This document shows positions 40,706 through 48,944 of a stretch of DNA of 64,000 nucleotides, piece after piece. Position 1 is the stretch's first letter. Each line of letters starts with the position of its first letter. Made by a program: the position numbers and the translations under genes. The notes beneath the pieces are model-generated. The model ran no database searches. It had not been told where the DNA came from and saw nothing but the letters and a program-made list of their open reading frames with translations. Source of the stretch: an uncultured Collinsella sp. (GTDB lineage Bacteria > Actinomycetota > Coriobacteriia > Coriobacteriales > Coriobacteriaceae). The stretch lies in NCBI GenBank assembly GCA_900759335.1, contig CAAEUX010000038.1, positions 1-64,000 of the forward strand, given 5' to 3'.

Positions 40706-40813
40706 CTTCTTTTCCTCTGCTTTCTGCTTGATTCCCATTCGATCGGTCATCATCTGTCTGTGTCTTAGCATCTACTTCGCTACGTCTCGCCCCGCTCTCT
40801 GTGGGGCTGCCAG

Positions 40814-42478
40814 CTACTCTTTATGGCTGCCACCTCCCCGCTTGACCAGGAGCGCGACCACGATGAGCGCGGCTCCGACGACCGCAACGGCGGCCGCGGT
40901 GAACATTGCCATATCGCCAGTCAAGGGCATAAAGCCTCCGGTGAAGATGCTAGGGGGCGTGCCGGTGGGCGTATTGATGAGCGACGCCTCCAGGCTGCCC
41001 GTCGACCCGTCCGCGCTGTCGGCACGCAGGGGCGACTCGGCCGTGATGGTGAGCTTGGGCTTGGCGGCGGCCACCTGGTCGACGTCCAGGCCCTCGGCCT
41101 TGACCGTCACAGAGCGCGTACCCTCAAAGGCGGTGTAGCCCTTGGGCGCCTTGAGCTCGCGGACCTCCAGCTTGCCCGAGTCCACGCCCGAGACGGTCAC
41201 GCGGCCGTCCTCGCCCGTGGTGACGGTGGCCTTGCCCTCCGCATCCCACATGCCGTCGGCCGCCAGCGTGCGGCCGCGGTCGTCGGCAATGCTCAGGACC
41301 GCCCCGGCAAGCGGCTTGTCGCCGTCGCTGCCGCGCTTGGTGAGCGCGAGATCCCAGGTGTAGGCGCACGCGTCATCGCTCGGCGTGCGGGTGAAGCCGG
41401 CGTCGCCGGACTGGTCGGCAAAGGGAGAACGCGGGTAGCGCAGGTAGACCTCGTTGGGGTTGCCCTTCGCGATGCCGTGGTTGCACGCGCTGTTGAGCGG
41501 CGCGTTGTACACGGCGACCACGCGGGCGCCCGCGATGAAGGCGTCGGCCCCGCCGAGCGCGGCGATGAGGTCGCCGGTGCGCACGGTGAAGGTCTTATCG
41601 TCGACCGAGACCCTGCACTGGGCCGTGATGTCGGTCCAGCCCTTCGCGGGCTCGGTGCCGACGCGCCCGCCCTTGCCGGTCGAGACGGCGTCAAAGCCGC
41701 CGTCCGCGCCCGCCGCCACGTACACGCGCATGCTCGCGGCCACCTTGGAGGGGTCGAGCCCCGCGCTCATGGTGTCGACGAACCGAACCATATAGGTGTC
41801 GTAGGCCGTGAGGCCCGCCGGGACCGTGGCCGAGAGGCGCCAGTACAGGTCGTCGGCGACCGTGGCGTCGGCGGCCTTCTGCCAGGCGGCGGTGCTGTCC
41901 TCAAGCACGTGCTTGACGACCTTGGGGGTCGCCGCCTTGGGCTTGACGGTGACGGCGCTGCCGCCGACCAGGGCCATGATCGGCGCGGTGCCGGCCTCGT
42001 TCTGGGAAATGGCGTCATCGTCGGCGACGATGAGCCAGTAGCCGCAGGGCAGCTCGGCCGTCGTGCCCGCGTTAAGGGCCACAGACACAGCGCCAGAGCT
42101 CTGGAGGGAACGAGCGAGCTGTGCGCTCAGCGCGCTCGTAAGGTGGGAATCGGTGTTGAGCCACTCGGCAGCTTCCTGCGCGGTGGTCTGGGATTTGGAC
42201 ATGCCGGCGCTGTGCAGCACAGGCAGCGCGGCGTCGCGCACGGCATCGCTTGCCCAGGCGAGGTCGGTGGCGATTTTAGCGTCGCCGTCGCCGTCGACGA
42301 CGTTGGCGCTAAAGATCTGGTAGGCGTCGTAGCTGCTCGCCACGGTGCCGCTCACCGTGATGGAACCGGTCGAGGTCGGCGCAGCCTGCGCGGATGCGGG
42401 GAACACAACCGCGCAGGTGCCGATCAGGAGGGCAAGCAGCGCAAACAAGATCGGGAAGGAGCAAACTTTCTTATTCAC
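40814..42478 (-). CDS. Minor LPxTG-like pilin
   Basis: 554 residues. The GTG at 42478 is behind GAAGGGAGGCGAGCGTC and overlaps the stop of the tip gene (GTGAATAA). Signal peptide ILFALLALLIGTCAVVFPASAQA. The body repeats the fimbrial isopeptide layout of the backbone pilin (DAYQIFSANVVDGDGDAKI against its paralogue AYQIFKANVVDEDD), so the two are paralogues. CnaB E-box LEVRELKAPKGYTAF. Sorting signal FMPLTGD at 516-522 has M in place of the usual L. Probably the base or minor pilin. Confidence 0.85.
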   Translation of the reverse strand: MNKKVCSFPILFALLALLIGTCAVVFPASAQAAPTSTGSITVSGTVASSYDAYQIFSANVVDGDGDAKIATDLAWASDAVRDAALPVLHSAGMSKSQTTAQEAAEWLNTDSHLTSALSAQLARSLQSSGAVSVALNAGTTAELPCGYWLIVADDDAISQNEAGTAPIMALVGGSAVTVKPKAATPKVVKHVLEDSTAAWQKAADATVADDLYWRLSATVPAGLTAYDTYMVRFVDTMSAGLDPSKVAASMRVYVAAGADGGFDAVSTGKGGRVGTEPAKGWTDITAQCRVSVDDKTFTVRTGDLIAALGGADAFIAGARVVAVYNAPLNSACNHGIAKGNPNEVYLRYPRSPFADQSGDAGFTRTPSDDACAYTWDLALTKRGSDGDKPLAGAVLSIADDRGRTLAADGMWDAEGKATVTTGEDGRVTVSGVDSGKLEVRELKAPKGYTAFEGTRSVTVKAEGLDVDQVAAAKPKLTITAESPLRADSADGSTGSLEASLINTPTGTPPSIFTGGFMPLTGDMAMFTAAAVAVVGAALIVVALLVKRGGGSHKE

Positions 42479-45400
42479 GACGCTCGCCTCCCTTCGCATT
42501 CGCCTTGCGACGAATGTGCATCCAGGCTGCAGCAGCGCAAAGCACCGCCGCGCCGGCAAGGTACGTCAGAGTGACGCCCGACATACCAGAAAGGGGCAAA
42601 GAGGTGGAGTAGGTATTGGTGAAGGTGGGGGTGGACTCGGGCTTGGTACTGTCAAAGTTAATGGGCTTCGGGTCGGCGATAGGATCACCGTGAGCGTCCT
42701 TGATTTTGGTAAAGGTCACTATCTCGGGTTCGATTTTACCTTCTCCATTGTCCTTCATCTTGACATCAAATCGATAGACCGACTTGTCGTACGTATAGTG
42801 CGAGAACCACTGAACCTCTGTACTCTCACGCACGTAGTACTGGAAGTCTTTGCCAGCGAGACGACCCGGATCAGCAGAATCACTCTGCTTCAATTTGTCA
42901 AGTGTGTACTCAATCTGTGAGAACTCAAGCATCTGGAGCTTGTCGCCGTCAGCAGTGGTCGTAGCCATCTTGGCATCAGTCGTACGCCTCTCAGCGTTCT
43001 CGAATTTTTCGTTATCCGCAAATTCGAGCGTGAACTTCTTCATCTCGCCACCCTTAACGACCTTGGTCGCTGCAGGCGTCCAGGAACCAAGAGATTTATA
43101 GGGCTCAATTTTGTTGGTAAAGGTCGGGTTACCATTGTTACCGATATCAACCGTAGCCTTTGTGTTGTCCTCTGAGTACTCAACGGAATAGCCTCCGGAA
43201 CCAAGTCGTACGAAGTCCTCATCGTCCTCGGCCTTTTTATAGACGGCTACCGTTTTTACCTTGTAATAGTTAATCGTGAACCCCATGAGCGTCTCAGAGT
43301 GGGATGAATCGTCCTCAACTGTTGCCTCGATCTTGTAAATTGTCTTATCGAATTTGGTGTCTAATTCGTTTTGGCCGCTGATGGGTTCCTCAACGAGATA
43401 GAAAACGTATTGCCCTGAAGAATAGTCCTTGCCAGAGTCGAAGGTGACACTGCCGTCCGGTTCAACAGCCGCCTCGCCTGCAACGCTGCAATCGCCCATA
43501 TCAAATGTGCCGTCATCTTTCCAAGAAGGTGCCTTGGTACCGTTAACCTTCTGGCGCAGCAGCTGAAACTTGTACGCGTGCCCATCAAGGCTTTGCTTGT
43601 TTCCCTCTGCATCCACAAGCGCCTTAGTGGCTTTGAGTTTCATGCTCGGGTAAACCCTCAGATCATTGACTTCGCCGACGATGAGATCGCCGTTGGTCAT
43701 GATGCCGCCGCCGTGGGTGTAGGAATAGTTACCGCTGATGATGGTCGTAGCCTCTGCCTGCGCCTTATCCTTGGCATAGGGGGTCGGATGGGCCTCCAAA
43801 CCGAACATGTACTTAGCCTCGGCACCGCCATTTGGGTCGATGGTAACCGGACTTCTGTCGCAAGTGCCCTGCCAACCAGCCGATTCGCCGCCGAGCATCT
43901 TGCCAAGAACGAGTGCAACCGTATTATGGCTGTCATTCTTGCGTACCAAGAAGAAATCCTTATGGCCGTGATTTTTGAAGGGATCACCAATGTAGTCAGT
44001 ATTGCTGTCTTCAGTTTTACCGTTGCCGCCGGCGGAATAATGAGGTGGGTCCAAAGGAGTGTTATCTTGACCAACGTTATCAGCATTGTCATAGATAGCA
44101 GCGCCTTTTGAGTACGAAACGATTGTCTTGCCCGTAGGACAAGCACCGATGCCACCGCCCCAGCCACCGGCCTTATTATTAGTGATCAGCGTCTTTACGA
44201 TGTCGAGCGTACCGCCTTCCTGAACAAAGACACCACCGCCACCCCAGTCGCCACCGCGGTTGGGGTTGCCGCCCGTCATGGTCTTGTTGTTGGTGATGTA
44301 AACCCTGTTTGATGCATTTTCCGCATTAATAACGCCGGTAGTACCGCCAGAAATACGGAGGCCACCGCCCTCGGCATTATCGGACTTATTGCCCGCAATA
44401 AAACCGCTGGACATGGCGAATTCAACTCCCTGCCCGTAGAAGCCAGCGTAGATTCCACCGCCGGCCTCATGGGAGTAATTAGCAGTAACGGAGCCACCCG
44501 TCATGGTCAGCGTTCCACCGTTCGTGGATGCAATGCCGCCGCCACCGAGGAGACCTTTGTTGTAAAGGTCTTTATTAGTGATGCGAGCTTTTGCTCGGTT
44601 GTTAGTTATATTGGCAGAACCACTGATGGTTACGGTTGCACCCTGGGTATAAACACCGCCACCGTAGCCGCCGGCGCTGGCGTCTTCACCTCTGTTGATT
44701 TCATTGGCATATGTTGCATTACCCGAGATGACACCGCCGGAGAGGTTCAGCGCCGCGCTATTGTTAGCAAAGATGCCACCGCCAGAAGCTGCCTTGTTTC
44801 CCGCGACCACGCCGCCTGTCATTTCGAGGCTGGCATTCGCGCCCGTTATGCACAGACCACCGCCCCAGCCACCGCCGTTGCCGTTGGTGACGTAACCGCC
44901 AGAAATATAAACAGCGCCCTGAGAGAAAATAACGTGGCCGTCGTTGCCCAGGTCACGAGGCGTTGTGATCATGCCTCCGTTGAGGTTAAGCGTACTGCCG
45001 TCCGCAACCGAAATGACTCGTTTGACCGAACCGCCTTCGGATGCAGCAACGATTGCGCCGAAACCGCTGACGGTATGCTCAGTCGTAGTCTCGGTGGTGC
45101 CGAGTTTATCTTCATTAGGCGTGCTCGTGGTTTCATAATAGGTTAGGCTCTGAGGAGTACCATTGTTGTTGCCGGTCCATGTCATAGTTGCAGGCTGGCC
45201 CGGCTCACCGGTAAACGGCTTGGGATCATCGACGACGCGGCCGGAATCTTCGATGGTAAGCGTGGCGTTATTCTGAACCACGATGAACGACTCCACCGAA
45301 CCAGGACCGTGACAGAGCATGTGGCCGGCAAGGTCAATAGTGGTGTCTTTGGCGATTTTGATCTGAGCTTCTGAATAGGCAGGGCCGTTCAGTCGAAACT

Positions 45401-45845
45401 TGCCTCCGTCGGTAAAGCTCGAAGCAACATTGCCCGCTATTTCGGTATAGCTGTTGTCATCCACACTTGCGAGCGCGATTGCGCTCTCATCGTTATTACT
45501 ATCATCCGCAGACTTCGCAGCATCCCCGACCCCTGCGTCGTCTGACGGCTGATCGGCCTCAGTGGCAATGGTGTTAGACTCGCCGCTCTCAGTCTCGTCA
45601 CTATTCTGGTTTTCGGTATCCCCGTTGTTGGTTTTGCCTACATCAGTAGACTCACTTGAGGAACCCCCCCCCATCACAGTTTCCTCGGTAGGAACCGTCT
45701 GGGCATCGTTGGCAATGGCCTGCGAGATCGGAGGCATGACGAGCGACAGTACCAGGCTCAAAACGGAGGCTCCGCACAAAACGCCTGCCAGTACACGGCG
45801 CGTCGCTTTTTTACTCTGCTTAGTTTTTTCTGAATTCGCTTTCAT
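42471..45845 (-). CDS. Large pilus tip adhesin with beta-helix and Spy0128-type domains
   Basis: 1124 residues from ATG 45845, ribosome site GGGGAGGAG. Signal peptide 1-45. A Ser/Asp/Glu-rich stalk (about 50-130) is followed by a long glycine-rich stretch (about 260-600) with repeated GGGI and NN turns (TGGVVAGNKAASGGGIFANN), as in right-handed beta-helix (pectin-lyase-like) adhesins. Then come pilin domains resembling streptococcal Spy0128/FctA (YKFQLLRQKVNG; GQYVFYLVEEPISG). Sorting signal LPLSG at 1083-1087. First gene of the operon and its size fit the tip adhesin that contacts host mucus or cells. Confidence 0.85.
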   Translation of the reverse strand: MKANSEKTKQSKKATRRVLAGVLCGASVLSLVLSLVMPPISQAIANDAQTVPTEETVMGGGSSSESTDVGKTNNGDTENQNSDETESGESNTIATEADQPSDDAGVGDAAKSADDSNNDESAIALASVDDNSYTEIAGNVASSFTDGGKFRLNGPAYSEAQIKIAKDTTIDLAGHMLCHGPGSVESFIVVQNNATLTIEDSGRVVDDPKPFTGEPGQPATMTWTGNNNGTPQSLTYYETTSTPNEDKLGTTETTTEHTVSGFGAIVAASEGGSVKRVISVADGSTLNLNGGMITTPRDLGNDGHVIFSQGAVYISGGYVTNGNGGGWGGGLCITGANASLEMTGGVVAGNKAASGGGIFANNSAALNLSGGVISGNATYANEINRGEDASAGGYGGGVYTQGATVTISGSANITNNRAKARITNKDLYNKGLLGGGGIASTNGGTLTMTGGSVTANYSHEAGGGIYAGFYGQGVEFAMSSGFIAGNKSDNAEGGGLRISGGTTGVINAENASNRVYITNNKTMTGGNPNRGGDWGGGGVFVQEGGTLDIVKTLITNNKAGGWGGGIGACPTGKTIVSYSKGAAIYDNADNVGQDNTPLDPPHYSAGGNGKTEDSNTDYIGDPFKNHGHKDFFLVRKNDSHNTVALVLGKMLGGESAGWQGTCDRSPVTIDPNGGAEAKYMFGLEAHPTPYAKDKAQAEATTIISGNYSYTHGGGIMTNGDLIVGEVNDLRVYPSMKLKATKALVDAEGNKQSLDGHAYKFQLLRQKVNGTKAPSWKDDGTFDMGDCSVAGEAAVEPDGSVTFDSGKDYSSGQYVFYLVEEPISGQNELDTKFDKTIYKIEATVEDDSSHSETLMGFTINYYKVKTVAVYKKAEDDEDFVRLGSGGYSVEYSEDNTKATVDIGNNGNPTFTNKIEPYKSLGSWTPAATKVVKGGEMKKFTLEFADNEKFENAERRTTDAKMATTTADGDKLQMLEFSQIEYTLDKLKQSDSADPGRLAGKDFQYYVRESTEVQWFSHYTYDKSVYRFDVKMKDNGEGKIEPEIVTFTKIKDAHGDPIADPKPINFDSTKPESTPTFTNTYSTSLPLSGMSGVTLTYLAGAAVLCAAAAWMHIRRKANAKGGERRE

Positions 45846-45899
45846 CGATGTCTCCTCCCCAAGAGACCGCGATCTTGCTCTTTCACTATCAAACGTATC

Positions 45900-45920
45900 T
45901 GCGCAATCTGTAATTGCGCA
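45900..45920 (-). promoter_or_regulatory. 5' leader hairpin of the pilus operon
   Basis: 8-bp arms TGCGCAAT and ATTGCGCA around CTGTA, between the candidate promoter and the ribosome site of the tip adhesin gene. Confidence 0.5.
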
Positions 45921-45935
45921 CGCTTAGTAATCCAT

Positions 45936-45965
45936 ATTGTAACGATTGTTTGAACATCTAAGCAA
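45936..45965 (-). promoter_or_regulatory. Candidate promoter of the pilus operon
   Basis: Minus-strand TTGCTT (45965-45960) and TACAAT (45941-45936) with an 18-bp spacer, inside a strongly AT-rich region. Confidence 0.55.
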
Positions 45966-46305
45966 AAATACCGATAGTTTTGTAGCGAATTCTCAATTCT
46001 CTTGACATTTGCTCGGATTTACCTTCGTTTATTCGCTATGAAATATCTATTTCTGCTGGTAATTAAGCCAGTTATCAGTTTTTTAATAGCATTTTATTTA
46101 TTTGCACAACATTTTGCTCAAGAGCAAGCATCCTGTGAACGGTCGAAAATCGACCGTGAGCGGTAGGTCATTAACCGGGAGGAATAGACTACTAAATTGA
46201 TGGGAATATCTTTAACCCATTGGTAGTTAGAAGCGTAATGTTCAGACAACCATATCTGAATTTGCACGCAGATTTTAGGTATCAATTTACCCGAATCGCC
46301 TGAGG
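45966..46305. other. AT-rich intergenic region upstream of the pilus operon
   Basis: About 340 bp, clearly richer in A and T than the flanking genes, without a credible gene. It contains a perfect hairpin ACGGTCGA/TCGACCGT (46139-46157). Base composition suggests binding sites for nucleoid proteins or a transferred segment. Confidence 0.5.
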
Positions 46306-46338
46306 CCACCACAAAGGTGCCTGCTCCCTTTGTGGTAG
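46306..46338. terminator. 33-bp palindrome family, copy 2 (HAD gene 3' end)
   Basis: Arms CCACCACAAAGG and CCTTTGTGGTAG around TGCCTGCTC, 13 bp behind the HAD stop on the minus strand. Confidence 0.6.
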
Positions 46339-46351
46339 TTCTCCCCCTGCG

Positions 46352-47173
46352 CTACAGCAGATGCTCCTCGATAAAGATCGCGATGCCGTCTTTGTCGTTG
46401 CTCGCGGTTACAAAGTCGGCGGCGGCACGGGTGGCGTCGCTGCCGTTTGCCATGGCCACGCCCACGCCGGCGTCAGCCACCATGCAGGTATCGTTGTCGG
46501 CATCGCCAAACACGCAGATGTTCTGGAGCTCCATACCGTTGAGCTCCGCCACGCGCACAAGGCCGCGCGTCTTGGACACGCGCGGATCCATGAACTCGTA
46601 GAGCCGCTGCGTGGTTTGCAGGGCCGCCGCCTTAACGGTGTCGTCGGCGAACGTCGACGCCCGTTCGATGACCTGCGGCATCACCTCGGGCGCCATGGTA
46701 AACATCACCTTGGTCTGCGGCTCGCGCAAAAACTCGGCAAAGTCAACCACCTTGTAGGGCACGCCGTCGACACGCGACAGGTGCTCGACGCACGCATTGC
46801 TCTCGGGCACATAGAGCACGCCGTCCCGAGGGCAAACGGGCGTTGCCGGCAGGTCTGCCATGTGCTCGCAGATGTGCGCAATGGTCTCGCCCGGTAGCGG
46901 GTAGCTCAGCTCGTTGATGCCGTGCGCACGGTCGATGACTTCGGCGCCGCCGCAGCCCACCAGCACGTCTACCAGGCCTTCGATACCCCAGAGCCCAAAC
47001 ATGGCCTCGGTCGCCTGGGCGTCGCGCCCGGTGCACAGGCCAAAGAGCACGCCACGCTCGCGCAGGGCGCGGATCGCCGCCACGGTGCGCGGGGACACCG
47101 TGTGCTGGCTCGTGAGCAGCGTGCCGTCGATATCGCAGAACACGGCTTTGATGTGGCTGAAGGTGGTGTCCAT
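46352..47173 (-). CDS. Cof-type HAD phosphatase
   Basis: 273 residues from ATG 47173 (AGAAAGG upstream; the long N-terminal extension of the open frame runs through a palindrome and is rejected). Motif I CDIDGTLL, motif II LCTGR, and motif IV FGDADNDTCMV give the HAD hydrolase site; the cap (about 85-200) is of the Cof/C2B type. ALERPVARGV-like tail replaced by VGVAMANGSDATRAAADFVT, typical of this family. Substrate probably a sugar phosphate or phosphorylated cofactor; not predictable. Confidence 0.88.
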   Translation of the reverse strand: MDTTFSHIKAVFCDIDGTLLTSQHTVSPRTVAAIRALRERGVLFGLCTGRDAQATEAMFGLWGIEGLVDVLVGCGGAEVIDRAHGINELSYPLPGETIAHICEHMADLPATPVCPRDGVLYVPESNACVEHLSRVDGVPYKVVDFAEFLREPQTKVMFTMAPEVMPQVIERASTFADDTVKAAALQTTQRLYEFMDPRVSKTRGLVRVAELNGMELQNICVFGDADNDTCMVADAGVGVAMANGSDATRAAADFVTASNDKDGIAIFIEEHLL

Positions 47174-47267
47174 GGGGGCCTTTCTGGGTTGTGCGGCGGT
47201 GTGAGGTGTATTCGTGAACGGCGTACATGGTATACCAAGGCACAGGCGCGGCCCGTCAAAGCAAAAA

Positions 47268-47300
47268 CCACCACAAAGGTGCCCGGCCCCTTTGTGGTGG
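47268..47300. repeat. 33-bp palindrome family, copy 3
   Basis: Arms CCACCACAAAGG and CCTTTGTGGTGG around TGCCCGGCC, followed on the minus strand by a T-run. It lies 32 bp from copy 2 of the 65-bp palindrome. Confidence 0.75.
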
Positions 47301-47331
47301 CCGGACCCGCAGGGTAGCCTGACCCAGGGCC

Positions 47332-47396
47332 AAACCATCACAACATTCGATGTTTTTCGGCAAAATCGCGATTTTCATCGAATGTTGTGATGGTTT
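47332..47396. repeat. 65-bp palindrome family, copy 2 (MFS gene 3' end)
   Basis: Arms AAACCATCACAACATTCGA and its complement, with an inner AAAATCGCGATTTT. It directly touches the stop codon of the MFS gene (47397), so it probably ends that transcript. Confidence 0.85.
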
Positions 47397-48677
47397 TTAC
47401 TGCCTTGCGGCACGATCCAAGTGCCAGCGACCAAACAGCAGCAACGCCGCGGGAACTGCCGTCACGACCATGCCCGCCCCTACGAGCGTCCGCTGCACAC
47501 CAAACGTCGCCGCCAGCCACGGAGCAATCGCCAGCGGGGCCACGCCGGCGAACATGTTGCCAAAACCCATGACCGAGTTGACGCGGCCGAGCTGCTCGAG
47601 CGGGGCCGTCGTTTGCACGATGGTGTTATGAAGCGGGTTGACAACGCCCCAGGCCACGCCCAGGACAATCTGGCCGACAAGGGCTACGCCCACGTACGGC
47701 GTTCCCACGTAGAGCAGGCTTCCCAGACCCACGGACATAAGCGCCACGAGCAGCGTTTTAAGGTTGACCAGGTGCGGCGGCAAGCGGAGCGCGACCACGG
47801 CGCCCAGCACCGCGCCCACACCGCTGGCCGACGAGAGCCAGCCCATCCATTCGACACCGACATGTAGGACATCGCGGTAGAAGAACGACTCCAGTGGATC
47901 GAAGGCGCCATAGCCAAAGTTCGAAAGAAAGATAATGAAGAACAGCAGGGCGAGAACGCTATTGGTAAAGACCGTCTTGATGCTAGTCGCAAAGGTGACA
48001 CGAGTGGATGCGCTGGGGTTGGAGCTTTGTCTCGCACGCTCCCCTTCCTCTGCCGAATCGGCATCCGCATCCCCGGCGACATGGCTGGTCTGCGGCCTAA
48101 AGCCCCAGCCGGCGAGAAGCGCCAACGCGGTAAAGAGCATCATAAGCACGAACACCGCGCGCGACGACGCAGCCGCCGCGACAAAGCCGCCCAGTGTGGG
48201 GCCGACGATAATGCTCACGTTTGAGAACATGGCGATGGCGGAGTTGATGTCTTTGAGCTCGACAGGATCGTCGGTGAGGTAGGCTGGATAGGATGTGGCG
48301 ATGGGCTGGGCAAACCCCATCACAAAGCCCAGGAGCACCGCGCCGAGCAGGACGATGCCGGTCGCGCTGCCAAAAACGAGGATCGCCGCGCCGGTTGCCA
48401 GCGTGCCCACGATGCTCAGCAAGAAATGACGGCGCGGACCCCAGGCGTCGAGCGCCGCGCCACCCGCAAAAGATCCCAAGATCACGAATACGTTCATAAA
48501 GAGGACAGCCAGCGATGTCGCCACGACCGAGGCATCGTCTGCATAGGTGAGCGTTCCGATGACGCCGATAAAGTAGCTGGTCTGAAAACCGGTGTAGATG
48601 AGAAAGCGCATCGCCACCAGGCGCTTGGCCTGCACGGACAGCGATGACTGAGGCTTTGAGAAAAGAGAGACGAGCAT
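47397..48677 (-). CDS. MFS transporter
   Basis: 426 residues from ATG 48677 with AAGGAGTCTCC. Twelve membrane segments, with the motif-A-like loop DAWGPRRHFL between helices 2 and 3, and a polar central loop (DADADSAEEGERARQSSNPS). The order resembles enterobactin-exporter (EntS)/macrolide-type MFS exporters with RVNSVMGFGNMFAGVAPLAIAPW. Substrate unknown; it stands alone. Confidence 0.85.
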   Translation of the reverse strand: MLVSLFSKPQSSLSVQAKRLVAMRFLIYTGFQTSYFIGVIGTLTYADDASVVATSLAVLFMNVFVILGSFAGGAALDAWGPRRHFLLSIVGTLATGAAILVFGSATGIVLLGAVLLGFVMGFAQPIATSYPAYLTDDPVELKDINSAIAMFSNVSIIVGPTLGGFVAAAASSRAVFVLMMLFTALALLAGWGFRPQTSHVAGDADADSAEEGERARQSSNPSASTRVTFATSIKTVFTNSVLALLFFIIFLSNFGYGAFDPLESFFYRDVLHVGVEWMGWLSSASGVGAVLGAVVALRLPPHLVNLKTLLVALMSVGLGSLLYVGTPYVGVALVGQIVLGVAWGVVNPLHNTIVQTTAPLEQLGRVNSVMGFGNMFAGVAPLAIAPWLAATFGVQRTLVGAGMVVTAVPAALLLFGRWHLDRAARQ

Positions 48678-48851
48678 GGAGACTCCTTGTTTCATACGAA
48701 TGCGGACGGCGGGCATTCGCCACCGTCTGTCAAATCAATCTATCCGCATGAAACATTAAGGACGCATCAGGACCCTTCTCTCCGTTTTTCGCCCGTCATG
48801 AACTACTTGGTAGATTGTAAGACATGTCCCACACATCTACAAAAGCAAAAT
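48678..48851. other. Intergenic region upstream of the MFS gene
   Basis: No gene seen; holds the minus-strand promoter region of the MFS gene and ends in two palindromes at the 3' end of moaC-mobB. Confidence 0.4.
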
Positions 48852-48884
48852 CCACCACAAAGGTACCTGTCCCCTTTGTGGTGG
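48852..48884. terminator. 33-bp palindrome family, copy 4
   Basis: Arms CCACCACAAAGG and CCTTTGTGGTGG around TACCTGTCC. On the minus strand it is followed by ATTTTGCTTTTG, so it can act as terminator behind the next palindrome. Confidence 0.65.
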
Positions 48885-48903
48885 AAGTGACGTTTGCCCA
48901 GAT

Positions 48904-48944
48904 AAAACCTGCCAAAATAAACCTGTCCCTATTTGGCAGGTTTT
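48904..48944. terminator. 41-bp palindrome over the moaC-mobB stop
   Basis: AAAACCTGCCAAAATA pairs with TATTTGGCAGGTTTT around AACCTGTCCC. The stem differs from the 33-bp family but the loop keeps CCTGTCCC. It overlaps the stop codon of the molybdopterin gene. Confidence 0.65.

Noticed and set aside
46139..46157. Terminator or riboswitch upstream of the pilus operon
   Set aside because: The hairpin is perfect but has no T-tract and lies upstream of the predicted promoter, so neither role is supported.
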